From NCBI GenBank assembly GCA_020465985.1, contig JAANYP010000413.1, positions 276,300-340,299 on the forward strand: a DNA stretch of 64,000 nt, read 5' to 3'. This DNA is from Centrapalus pauciflorus. Lineage: Eukaryota; Streptophyta; Magnoliopsida; Asterales; Asteraceae. Positions 44,718 to 55,654 of the stretch are shown here, piece after piece. Both the position numbers and the translations under genes were made by a program. Each line of letters starts with the position of its first letter. Position 1 is the stretch's first letter. The notes beneath the pieces are model-generated. The model did no database searches. It was not told the origin of the DNA and saw only the letters and a program-made list of their open reading frames with translations.

Positions 44718-45847
44718 TGTTAGGCACAAAAAGGCCTCAGTCAAACCTGTTCTGCATCCGAGGGGGAGATTCTAAATCAAACCTATTGATGCATTTGAAG
44801 GTTGAATTTAAGGCCTGTTATATGCCTTATTGAGACCTAAAAATGATTTGCAATATCAGTCCAAAGTTGTTCTATATGTTGCATGTGTTGCAACAAAGAC
44901 AGTTTGTCCAAGCTGTTCAGTCTGCTGAACAGACTGGACATAAACTGTCTACGCTGCTCTACACTGGTGAACAGCTTGGGCAGTTTACAAGTGTTCTGTT
45001 CTTTGTGAACAGAACCTGTTCTTTGTGAACAGGCTAAACACTTTATGGAATATGTTTCCAAGTCCTCATGTATTGTTTTTGACTACAAGATCAGTTTACA
45101 AAGTCGAAGACAAAGTGGAAAACAGAATTGCTCAGCCTGCCCACGCTGTTCTGTTACATGAAGACAAAAGGATATTTGAAAAGGGTGACAGACCTTTTCT
45201 TATATCAAAATAGGCCTTAACAAAGGAAGAAAGACACAAAGTTGATATTCCTTATTTAGTTAAAGGCAATACAACAGTAGACAAAGTGAAAAGACAAAAG
45301 TTCTGCCCACATGAAGACAAGTCTGCTTTTCAGAATGTGCAGAAAAGTTTATGTTGTCTTTTCAACAAGACTTTCCCTTTTTCCTTTCGTCCAATGAAGA
45401 AGCTTCACTTAGATCCTCTGAGTGAGTATAGAAAGAAACTTCCAAGGATTGAAAGATCAAGCCAAAAAGCTAACTGCTGAAACCAAGAGTGAACGTGCAT
45501 TCAAGTGTGTCTTTCATGCATGAAAGTCTGCTTGAATAAAACAGTGCTCAGTGTCTAAGCTGTTCTTGTTCAAGCTGTTCCTCAGAGTCTTGTAAACACA
45601 GTGAGTGATTCTTAGTGAGTGTATTCATTGTATCTGGTTTAAGTCTGTCTTAGACTAGTTAAACATACTGTTGTATCTGTCATCTCAGCTTGAACCTTTC
45701 CGCATTCAAGCTCGTTTGTAATTAACATTTGTTGATAATACATACAAACATTGAGAAAATTGTGTGTAGTTTTTAAATAGCTGTATTCACCCCCCCCCCC
45801 CTCTACAGCTTAAAGCTATATACTTGGGATAACTTTTGGGACCTACA
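44718..45847 (+). repeat. Element C 3' LTR (1130 bp)
   Basis: It starts TGTTAGGCACAAAAAGG and ends GGGACCTACA, followed by the target copy TTTAC. It matches the 5' LTR with about 30 substitutions by eye and a longer C-tract (45791-45802). The TATA box is changed to TATAGAAA. Confidence 0.96.
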
Positions 45848-48800
45848 TTTACAGATAGAGCTCCTTTCTTCATCTTCCTCTTCTTATCAGCTGCAAACTT
45901 TCCTTTTAAACCACTCAAAACTTTGTTCAGAGTCCCATCTGAAAATTTGTTCAGCTCTACACTTCTCATAGCTCTTAACTTCTTATTTCTATCTTTGTAC
46001 ATAACTGCTGGATGCTTTACCATGATAACTTGGAATTCTTTCAACTCTCCAGCAAACTTGATATCTCTGTGAGGAGCTGTCATGTTGATCTTCCTCATAC
46101 CTCGTTCAACACCTATCTGAAGATCTTGCACTGACATCAATACCAACTTGGTATGCATGAAGTGAAAAAGTGTCTTAAGTGCAAATCTGCAGTGTTCATT
46201 TCTTTTGTTTCTGCACAACTCATCAAATAGATCTTCAATGTCGACCAGGTGCATATTGAACATATCTGCTTCTGTGAATGTATAAGTGTTTCCATCGGCT
46301 CTAGTAACAGTGAACGTTGGATAGAAGATCTTAACAAATCTGTCCTTTTCTATTTTCACCATATCAACTATCCTGAACTCACTCTTAACCTTCTCAACTT
46401 CTTGAGTCTTATTTCTCAGAAAGCTGGCATAGTTGACCAGATTTGGCATGTTCGGCTCTAAAACCCTGAATAACTTGAGAAAAGAACATGGAGCTTGTTT
46501 CTTGCAAAATATACGTTTTTCAAGAATATCTTTGATGTATGGCATCTTGTTCCTTTTTCTGATAAACTCTGCTGATCTATTCTCTGGAAGCTCAAGTTTC
46601 TTTACTTTCTTTTTGCTGATCTCATCTTTGTTCAACAATGTCAGCATGTCTTGAATTTCCCTTTGAACGACTTGTTGTGCTTCAAATCTGAGTCTATGTT
46701 GCTTTTGAGACTCATCTGCAAGCACATATTCATTGAAGAATCTTTCCATTACCTCAACCTCATTCAATTCAACTTTTTCTTGAAAAACCACGTTTTCAAC
46801 TGGGAACTCTTCAACTTCTTCCTTAACTTGAATAACCACCACAGGCTTTTCAACCGTTGGTGTCGATTCAGTATCTTTCAAGATCTCCTGAACTAAACCT
46901 TCCTCCTCTTCAATCCTTTCAGCTCTAAAATCAATATCAGTTAAAGCAATTACATCATCATCTTCAGAAACTTCAATGTATTCCTCTCTCTCTTCTTCTA
47001 CTCCTTGAATACTCAACTCATGATGCTTAACTTGAACATCTTCATCAGAATCAATATATTCTTCAAAATTGTAAATATCAGGCTGAATGTTCAAAGGAAC
47101 TGGAACATCTTCATAAAGAATCAATCCCAGCTCACTTTGTTCACCAGCCGATTCTTTTGTGCCCCCGGCCTCTCTTTCTTTAACTTCAGCTTCTTTCTCT
47201 GGGTATGTGATCATCAAAACCCCAGGTGTAGTTTCATCAAGCTTTCTCCTCTTCTCCCCCTCATGAGGAGCATCATCAGAGTCCTCATCATGCTCATCAT
47301 GATTCCTTTTGGATGAGGAAGCTTGAGCTTTACATGTTTCTTCAACTGCCGCAACTCTCTCTGATAAATTTCCCAAGGCAGTTATTACTGTGCTTTCCAA
47401 ACTGATCATCCTCTCTCTCATTTCATCAAATTGTTCAAAGACAAAATCTTTCAACTCTTCCTTTAATTCTTCAATTGCTTGATTTGACTCAGGCTGCTTC
47501 ATCGATTCCACTACAACAGACTTACCCTTTAAGAACTTGTGAATGTTTGACATATGTGCCATTACCTTAGACAATTGAGCAGATACATGCGTATTCACCC
47601 CAGCAACAGCTTCCTTCAACGCTTGATTCAATGTTGATTCAGTTACAAACGGGGATAAAGTCACCACTAAGTCACGTAGACTTCCAGTTGTCACTACAGT
47701 CGAACTTGTGAAAAGTACGTCTGTATGGCCAGTACTCAGAGTTGGCAATGTAGTTGCTCTGACTGGACTTCCACCCTCTTCAAGCGACGGAGCAACAAAT
47801 GCTTCCGTTGCTGAGGATGTTCTAGTGGGAACACGAAGTTCAACGACACTAACTTCAACAGATGAAGTTGACTCGAGTGTCCTAGGCTGTATAGGATCTA
47901 TACGCAGTGATTGAATTGATGTCGTACACTCGGGCAGCTGTGTACTTGTTTCAATATCCATCAAGTCCAAATGACTCTCGGATAGATTATATGGTTCATC
48001 CCGGTGCTCAATTGAAACAATCTCCTGTTGAGAGAAGACTGAGTGGATGGTTGGGTGTGCAGTCGTCAGTAGGATGCTAACTTCTTCAATGCTAACTCTC
48101 ATAGGAGAGCTAACAGCAGATGTGGTTATACCCCGGCTTTCTAGGTTTACGGTATCCCTCACACTCTCTTCAGCAATACTTACTATATCTATCATCATAC
48201 TTCCTCCCTCATGATGATCACCTCCATCAGCACCATCATCATCATCATCATTATCATCACCTTCACCTTCTTCTTCTTGAATATCCGATAGAGTTCTCTC
48301 AGAATCAGATTTCTCAGCCTCTTCCTCACCTCCCCTTACAACGACATCTCCCTCACTCACAGATTGGGCACCCTGAACTTCAGCCCCTTGCTGAGGTTCC
48401 TCTCGTCCTAAGGCTCCTTGGGTAAGAGATCCCGGCTCCTGGGTCTCTATTGGAGCATGATCTATCCTATATAATCTCACATGCTCACTCTCTTGATCCG
48501 CATATATTAACAACGACTCCGGGATTGGCATAATATTTGCATTTGGAGAATCCGGCACTTCGTGTAAACTCATCATCACATAATCTGGACATCGCTGTGA
48601 ATTTGCTCGCTTCGGAATATTTTCATTTGCTCGAAGAATTCCTCGGATAAGAATTTGTATGAACCTCTGGAGCGGAACAAACTTTCTTGCTCTATTTTTT
48701 GTTTTTGCAAGAACAATCTCCTTTAAGTCCTCCCAGATGCACTGAGCATAATCATAATGCTTGTTAAACGCGATTCCATGTAATATCCGTAAACAGTGAA

Positions 48801-49440
48801 TGCTACATCTGTCGATGCCTGTGTGCTTCGACTTCATACACCTATTGATAATTCCAAATAGCGTGTACCATTCCCCATTCAAGCCATTCCTATGAAATTT
48901 GGAGCTCTTTGGTAGTGGCTTTGAGTAGCCCAGGCAAATCAGATCATGAACTAGCTCCTCATCCGACACAAAATCTTCAAAATCAGCCAATTCAGGAAAG
49001 TTTACTGTGTCTATACGTCTTGGAAGAAATAGGTTGTGACGAAGTCTGGCTAGAGTGATTTTGGTTTTGAATTGGTCTATGGTAACTTTGAAGTGGTGAT
49101 TGCCATCAGCAGGAACAAATTTGACTATGTGCCAAAATTGTTGTAGGTAGACCTGTGGGATAGAAGGTTTATATTGAAGCAGATAACCTAATGGATGGCC
49201 TTTGAGAATGTCAACTATGATAGGATGACTGACTTTAATAACCTTGGTATCCAGACGATGGTTATTATCTCTAAAAGGTAGGCAATGTTTAGGTTTAACC
49301 AATTGGTTATCTGGGATGATATTTGACTGTGAGGGACGGGCAACAGAAGTAGATCGAACAGGTGTGGATACGAGAGTATGATTGGATGATGAATGGGAGT
49401 CAGATGAATTGGAATTCTGAGACTGCACTGGAGATGCCAT
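45848..49440 (-). CDS. Element D ORF3, main part (split from its tail by element C)
   Basis: The ATG at 49440 (MASPVQSQNSNSSDSHSSSN) opens a frame with no stop through 45853 (1196 codons), continuing at 21137-21030 for about 1231 residues in all. Residues about 45-290 form the ORF3 N domain with the motif PSIPQVYLQQFWHIVKF. The middle (about 330-900) is acidic, Ser/Thr-rich and low complexity, with Asp/Glu runs and a coiled coil near 640-720. The C-terminal 330 residues are structured and basic (GVERGMRKINMTAPHRDIKF, ELNKFSDGTLNKVLSGLKGK). No membrane segment or signal peptide is seen. A splice-acceptor-like TTTGTTTACAG lies just before the ATG. Product and function are unknown. Confidence 0.85.
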
Positions 49441-49475
49441 TTGAACACCTGTAAACAAATAAAAATCATGTTAGT
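49441..49475 (-). promoter_or_regulatory. Splice-acceptor-like site before element D ORF3
   Basis: The minus strand reads CTAACATG, TTTTTATTTGTTTACAG, then GTGTTCAAATGG, with the ORF3 ATG only 8 bases after the AG. The branch-like CTAAC, pyrimidine tract and CAG fit a plant 3' splice site, so ORF3 could be expressed from a spliced RNA. This is inferred. Confidence 0.42.
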
Positions 49476-49732
49476 CAGAACAGGTAAACAAATGACAAAC
49501 CTTCAAATGTAGAAAACTTGTAACATTTCATCAGAAATTGTAAAAAGTTGTGATTTTCTGTTTAAGGCATCGGGATTCCAGACAATAATAAACTAGTATT
49601 GACAGGACTCCAGAGTCAATCGTTTAGAGACCAATGTTAGAAAATTACAACTTTATAATAATTTCTTGAAAAAATGTGACATTTTTCTTAAAACATTAAA
49701 AATCCAACACTTAAAACAAATTTTTATTGAAA

Positions 49733-50330
49733 CTCGAATGAAAATACTTCATTCTCGAATGACTCTTGACTAGTCTCGGATGACACATGAAACAACTCGA
49801 CTTAGTCTATGTATCAACTCGAATGAACTATAATCTTCTCGAATAACACAAGTACCAAACTCGAATAAAACATGAAGATTCTCGAATAAGTCTTAAGTGT
49901 TCTCGTATGTTCTAGTAGTCCAACTCGAATGAATAAGGAATTTTCTCGAATTCAACATATGACCAACTCGAATGAAATACTTGTTAAACTCGAATGAAAC
50001 AAGTGTATATGGACCATCTCTATTATGTCTAACACTCAACTCGTATGAATAATGAACTTTCTCGATAACAACATTACCCCAACTCGAATAAACTATGTAT
50101 CAATCGAGACTTAAGTTCTGAAAATTTTCTAAGTCCAACAAACTTGATCAACTCGCATGATACACATAAGTTTCTCGAATAAACCCTTAGTCAACTCGAG
50201 TGACACAGAGACTTTCTCGATTATCATTTGAATCAACTCGAATGAACTAAGACCTTTCTCGAATATCATTGAAAGCAACTCGAATGACTCTTGGACTTTT
50301 CTCGAGTATAGCTTTAATCGAGAAACTTTT
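49733..50330. repeat. Dispersed CTCGAAT array in element D spacer
   Basis: By eye there are 15 exact CTCGAA hexamers and about nine one-base variants in about 600 bp. They are spaced mostly 20-30 bp apart and largely alternate between AACTCGAATGAA and TTTCTCGAATAA contexts. The spacers are not conserved. Confidence 0.85.
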
Positions 50331-51202
50331 CTTGAAATTATTTTTCAAGTATACTTCCACTGATTTACCAAAAATCAATTTCATGGACCTTTTCATTGAA
50401 TAAACACTTGTGTCCCACTCAAAATTCAATTTTAAACACATTTGATTTACTAAACTTTGAACAAAAACAACATTAAAGTTGTTAAAAATTCAAATTTCAG
50501 AATCATGAAGAACATGAAGATGTTTAAAACTAAAATCGAACTTTCTGTTTGTGTGGTTTGATTTGAACCATGAAATTTCAGATTCATGTTCACATTCATA
50601 AACCGAAAGATACCACACATTTAATTTCAGATTGATGAACAAATCTGTTAAACACCATGAACACTAAAAAAAAAAACAAAAATACGAACCTAAACACAAA
50701 TATTCAGATATAGATGCTTTTATTGAGAAATACAGAATATAAAAATGAAAGAAACAAATGTTTTTACTCACAATATAGTTGAAATTCCTTCTTGAATCTG
50801 TCAAAGATATGGGTGGGTTTTCGATTTCTTAAGAGTGAAGAAACGTATTGAGGAAGATGATGAATAAGAAAGTATCCGAAAAAAATGAATTTGAATTTGG
50901 AAATTCAAATTTATATTCAAAGATACCCGGCCCATTTATATCCGGCCCATAATCTTAATTTTTTAGATCCATTTAATTTCCAAAACCCAATATCTTTGTT
51001 TTTGTTTTTAAAAAAAATTTGAACAAAATAAAACACAACAAAACAAACAAAAAAAATTCCTGATAAAAAAAAAATTCAAAAACAGATTTAAACACAATCA
51101 ACAATATCAAACAAAATAAAACAAAAATAAAACAAGAAAATTTAAATTTTTTTTTTAAAAATACACATAACCAAAAATTAACACACAAAAAAAAATTAAT
51201 AT

Positions 51203-51342
51203 GCTCCCCCTTTTATTTCTAAATGTTGCTCCCCCTCAAATATGTATTGTATTTCTCAGTTGAGCTCCCCCTACATAATAACAGATAAAATTTTATCAGA
51301 TTTACTCAAAATCAGATAAATTTATTTTTCTGCTCCCCCTGC
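51203..51342 (-). other. Cluster of four internal PPT-like tracts in element D
   Basis: The minus strand has four copies of AGGGGGAGC (low ends at 51203, 51228, 51263 and 51332) between RNase H and ORF3. Multiple polypurine tracts are a known Sirevirus trait. Here they are far from the 3' LTR. Confidence 0.8.
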
Positions 51343-51476
51343 ACATGACAATCCAGATCTTGTTAAATTCCAAAGAATATAAACTTTTTATGATTCAAGA
51401 ATTTAACATCAGATAAAAATCAATAAAAAAATGAAAATTTTAAAAATATAAATTGAAACTACTGAATTATTAAATC

Positions 51477-53457
51477 TTAACGATTCAACATACCTAATTT
51501 GTATACCAAAAAATTAAACCGTTTTTCATCTAACGCTTTGGTAAACAAATCAGCTAGTTGATATTCAGTAGGCACAAAATATAATGCTATATTTCCATTT
51601 TCTACATGATCTTTTATAAAATGATACCGAATGTCAATGTGTTTTGTTTTTGAATGTTGCACCGGATTTGATGCAATAGCTATTGCACTCTGAGAATCAC
51701 AGTAGATTGGTATTTTCTTTGGTGTAAACCCGTAATCGCGCAGTTGGCTCTTCATCCACAACACCTGAGAATAGCAAGAAGATACAGCAACGTACTCCGC
51801 TTCAGCTGTAGACAATGAGACACAATGTTGTTTCTTGGATGACCAGCATACGGGTTTGTCACCTAAGAACTGTACTGCTCCAGACGTACTTTTTCTGTTA
51901 ATCTTATCACCTGCGTGATCAGCGTCAGAAAAAGCTGTTAGATTAAATGAAGATTCTCTAGGATACCACAAACTAAGATTTGGAGTTCCTTTGAGATCTT
52001 AAAATTTGTTTCGCAGCTGTTAAATGTGATTCTTTAGGATTTGCCTGATATCTTGCACAGACACATGTCGCAAACATAATATCCAGTCTACTAGCTGTTA
52101 AGTACATTAATGACCCAATTATACCTCGATAGTGAGTTACATCTACAGGTTTCTCCGAAATGTCCTCATCGAGTTTTGACTTTGAATCTGGAGCCATGGG
52201 AGTTTTCATAGGAATACTGTTGACCATGTTAAATTTCTTTAACATGTCTTGTATATATTTTGACTGATTGATAAAAATACCATCAGCTAATTTTTTTACT
52301 TGTAATCCTAAGAAAAAATTTATTTCGCCCATCATGCTCATTTCGAATTTTTGGGACATTAAAAATGCGAATTTCTTACAAAATTCTGGATTTGTAGACC
52401 CAAATATTATGTCGTCTACATATAATTGTATAACTATGATATCCGGCCCCTGACGTTTTATAAACAGGGTTGTGTCAACTGCACCTTTTGTAAATCCACA
52501 TTTCAACAGATATGTTGAAAGTGCATCATACCAAGCACGCGGTGCTTGTTTAAGACCATACAGTGACTTATCTAAAATATATACATGATCAGGTCTCGAA
52601 GGATCAGTAAAACCTTCGGGCTGATATGTATATACTTCATCTGTTAGTTCCCCGTTTGAAAACGCAGTTTTAACATCCATTTGATAGACTGTAAAGTTTT
52701 TATGAGCGAAAAAAGCTAAAATCATTCTAATCGCTTCGATTCGTGCAACTGGTGCAAACGTTTCATCGTAGTCAATCCCTTCTTGTTGGCTGTATCCTTT
52801 GGCAACGAGACTAGCTTTATTCCTAATGATTACTCCATGTTTGTCTTTCTTGTTTTTAAAGATCCATTTCGTGCCTATAATGGATTTGTCTTTTGGGCGC
52901 TCAACAAGTCTCCAGACCTTTAACCGTTCGAACTGGTTCAGTTCTTCTTGCATCGCCACAATCCAATCAGCGTCCAGAAGTGCTTCTTTTACATTCTTGG
53001 GCTCTATTTTACTTAGAAAATTTGAAAATAGACATTCATTTATGGTTGCCCTTCTGGTTTGGACTGACGCGGATGGATCACCAATAATGTTTTCTATTGG
53101 GTGATTTCTTGTCCACTTAAAAGTATGTGGAAACGGTTCTATTTGGTCTTGATTGGGATTACGATCTAGATATGGTTGGGGAGTTACTTCATATGTTGTA
53201 GGTGGAACATCTGTGGTAGGAGCTTCTGAATGTTCAGAAGTTATGGGGGTTTCAGAAGAATTTGGAGGTTCAATGGGTTGTACAATCTCAGTAGTCGACT
53301 GCACATTTGCTGTTGAGGCTTCTCCAGTTTCTTCTGAAACTTGTTGTTGAGAACGATCAGAGACTACGACTGGATCTTCAGTAATCCTGTCAGGCACCAA
53401 ATTTAGAACATTAGTATTCGGCTTTTCAAAATAGTCTTCATAAAAATTCTCAAACAA
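51477..53457 (-). pseudogene. Element D pol, reverse transcriptase and RNase H part
   Basis: The minus strand encodes the RT (VWRLVERPKDKSIIGTKWIF, YQMDVKTAF, QLYVDDIIFGS with intact Asp-Asp) from 53457 to 51973. RNase H (51971-51477) carries FSDADHAGDKINRKSTSGAV, VCWSSKKQHCVSLSTAEAEY with the conserved Trp intact, and YQLADLFTKALDEKRF. A 2-bp deletion near 51995 (AGATATCTC to AGATCTC) shifts the frame between RT and RNase H. The RT is joined in frame to integrase except for one TAG at 53458. Confidence 0.9.
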
Positions 53458-54826
53458 CTAATGTAATTCTGAGTGTTCAGCATTTTGTTCAGATGACGCC
53501 AATGAAGTTTTCGTTTTAGGTTCGGGTCCTGAACTGGTGTGTTCAGAAGTCATCACCACTCCTTCATCAAATTTGACATTTACGCTCTCGTTGACTGTCT
53601 TGGTTCTCTTGTTGTACACACGGAAGGCAACCGACTCCTTTGAATATCCGATGAATATTCCTTCATCTGCATTTTGATTAAACTTTCGAAGATTATCTTT
53701 GTCGTTTAGAATAAAGCATCTGCAACCAAAGACATGGAAAAATTTAATATTAGGTATTCGTTTATTAATCAATTCATAAGGAGTCTTTCCGAATCTCTTA
53801 TTTATGATTGAACGATTCTGTGTGAAACAAGCTGTTGCAACTGCTTCTGCCCATAAGAATAACGGTAAATTTGAATATGCCAGCATCGTCCTAGCTGATT
53901 CCACTAGTGTCCGATTTCTTCTTTCAACGACACCGTTTTGTTGTGGAGTTCGAGCAGCTGAAAACTGATGTGTAATTCCTATAGAATTCAAGAATGAGTC
54001 AAGCAATTTGTTCTTGAATTTTGTTCCGTTATCTGAGCGGATCGTTTGAATTGTGAGTTGCAACTTCACTTGTATTTTCCGGATGAAGTCTATGATCGTT
54101 TCGGTTGCATCCGTTTTGGACCTCAGGAAGAAAACCCATGTGTATCGTGAATAGTCATCAACTATCACCAATACATATAGTTTCTTATTAATGCTTTGTA
54201 CTCTCATTGGTCCACACAAATCCATATGCAGTAATTCCAGTGCTCTCGTGGATGAGTGTTCTGTTTTGGATTTGTGTGTAGCTCTTGTCATTTTTCCTTT
54301 TATAACATGCGGCACACAACTGCTCCTTTTGGAATTCGAGAGTCGGCCGCCCTTTAACTAACCCTCCTTTTGCTAGGTTGGTTAACTCATTGAAGTTCAG
54401 ATGTGAAAGCCGACGATGCCACAGCCATGTTGTTTTAGATGTAGCTTTTGACATTAAGCAGACATCTTTCTTCAGATTAATCGAGGCTAAATCAATGGAT
54501 TACAAATTGGTTTTCCTGTTTTCAGCCAATATTTCCTTTCCTTCTCCGGATCTGATGCTGCACCGATTGGCTTTGAAATTGACTTCTAAACCTTTATCAC
54601 ACAACTGTCCAATACTAAATAAATTGTGTCCAAGACCATCAACATAAAAAACCTTTTGGATGGCAATTTTGTCGTATTTGAGACTTCCGTATCCTTTGAT
54701 CGGACAAAACTGATCATTTCCAAATCTGACTGTCCCACAGAACTTTTCTACAAAGTCCGTGAGTGTGTCTCTTTGTCCGGTCATATGCTTGGAACATCCG
54801 GAGTCAAGATACCAGACATGGTTTAC
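53458..54826 (-). pseudogene. Element D pol, protease and integrase part
   Basis: The protease begins VWYLDSGCSKHMTGQRDT (near 54810). The integrase finger (WLWHRRLSHLNF, then CAACYKRK) and core (LLHMDLCGP, IRSDNGTKFKN, QNGVVERRNRTL) follow. A TAA at 54500 and a one-base insertion near 54300 break the frame, and a TAG at 53458 ends the core segment. The catalytic D, D and E are present. Upstream gag lies beyond element E. Confidence 0.88.
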
Positions 54827-54850
54827 CTATAAGACAAAGTAGCACATGAG
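54827..54850 (-). promoter_or_regulatory. Element D splice-acceptor-like site before protease
   Basis: The minus strand reads TGTGCTACTTTGTCTTATAG ending at 54827, and the next base starts a codon in the protease frame (VNHVWYLDSG). A TAG stop overlaps the AG. The branch-point match is weak and the gag end is not visible, so support is lower than in B, E and A. Confidence 0.35.
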
Positions 54851-54912
54851 GTACCCACTTGTAGTTGGGTACTTTTGTTTTAGGTCATTCATGCACAGTA
54901 TTATTTGTTTTT

Positions 54913-55581
54913 TGTTGGGAAATAATTTAAGTATGTTCAAACTGTTAGTTAGACTTCTCAGACTGTTAGTAGATTTTTCATGTAAATACAAAGTTCCTGC
55001 TGCTAGTTGAAGAAACTCGAGCTGCCAGTGTAAAAGTTCAAGCTGCCAGAGCAAAACAACTCAAGCTGCTCAGTTCATGCTGTCAAGAGATTCAAGCTGC
55101 TCAACAGTTTCATAAACAGAAAGTGCTGATTTTCAGGAAACGATATCTACATGAAGATTCCAGCATATCTACTATCAGAGAAGTCATAGTCCTTCAAGGA
55201 AACAAGTCCAAAAAGCAATATAAATAGACAGAATAGGTTTTCTATTGAATAGAAGTTTTCTACATATTTTGAGTCTGTAATTGCTTTGTTGATTAAGTTT
55301 TCTCAAGCCTCTAAGGTTGTAAAACCCTAAGAACAGTCTGTGTTCTTCGTCTAATCAAAACAGATTAGAGGTGATTGTAATCATTGAATTCAGCAATAAC
55401 AAACAGTCTTGATTACTTCTTATGTTTTATGTTTCATTGGTTCTGAAAGTTTTTGTTAAAATAATTAAGTGTTATTCCGCAAACTTCTTAATTAAACTTT
55501 GATTCAAAGCAAGATTATTGATTTATACTCTGATAAATTTCAAATCAGTTAATCTTGGTTATTTAGTTTTAGATCCTGACA
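54913..55581 (+). repeat. Element E 5' LTR (669 bp)
   Basis: It starts TGTTGGGAAATAATTTAAG and ends GATCCTGACA. It is homologous to the element B LTRs. A TATAAATAG box lies at 55219-55227. Several TCAAGCTGC motifs lie in U3 (55010-55110). Confidence 0.93.
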
Positions 55582-55594
55582 AGTGGTATCAGAG
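55582..55594 (+). other. Element E primer-binding site (initiator-Met tRNA)
   Basis: AGTGGTATCAGAG follows the LTR directly, as in element B. Confidence 0.93.
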
Positions 55595-55654
55595 ACAGGT
55601 TGTTCTTTGTTTTTCAAAGTCGAAAACTTTCTTTCAAATTTTTAATCTTTTACA

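Larger units (their letters stand above)
21138..45847 (+). mobile_element. Element C: complete Sirevirus-like copia retrotransposon nested in element D ORF3
   Basis: This is a plus-strand element with 5' LTR 21138-22262, PBS, gag, pol, spacer, ORF3, PPT and 3' LTR 44718-45847. Both flanks carry TTTAC (21133-21137 and 45848-45852). The LTRs show about 30 differences by eye in about 1125 bp (near 3%). Gag-pol and ORF3 contain eleven in-frame nonsense codons but no frameshift that I can see. Element F is inserted in its ORF3. Confidence 0.96.
49476..51476 (-). other. Element D spacer between RNase H and ORF3
   Basis: About 2 kb without a supported gene. It contains an array of CTCGAAT motifs (49733-50330), an A-rich region (50980-51190), and four PPT-like tracts (51203-51342). 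Short open frames (for example 50247-50441 and 50973-51188) have biased composition and are not called. Confidence 0.75.

Noticed and set aside
48120..48425. His-rich open frame on the plus strand
   Set aside because: It is the antisense of the Asp/Glu-rich region of element D ORF3.
29090..49440. ORF3 as a viral envelope gene
   Set aside because: No signal peptide, fusion peptide or transmembrane helix is visible in any of the copies seen.
49733..50330. CRISPR-like array from regularly spaced CTCGAAT motifs
   Set aside because: The motif is only 6-8 bp, spacing varies, and the context is a plant retrotransposon spacer.
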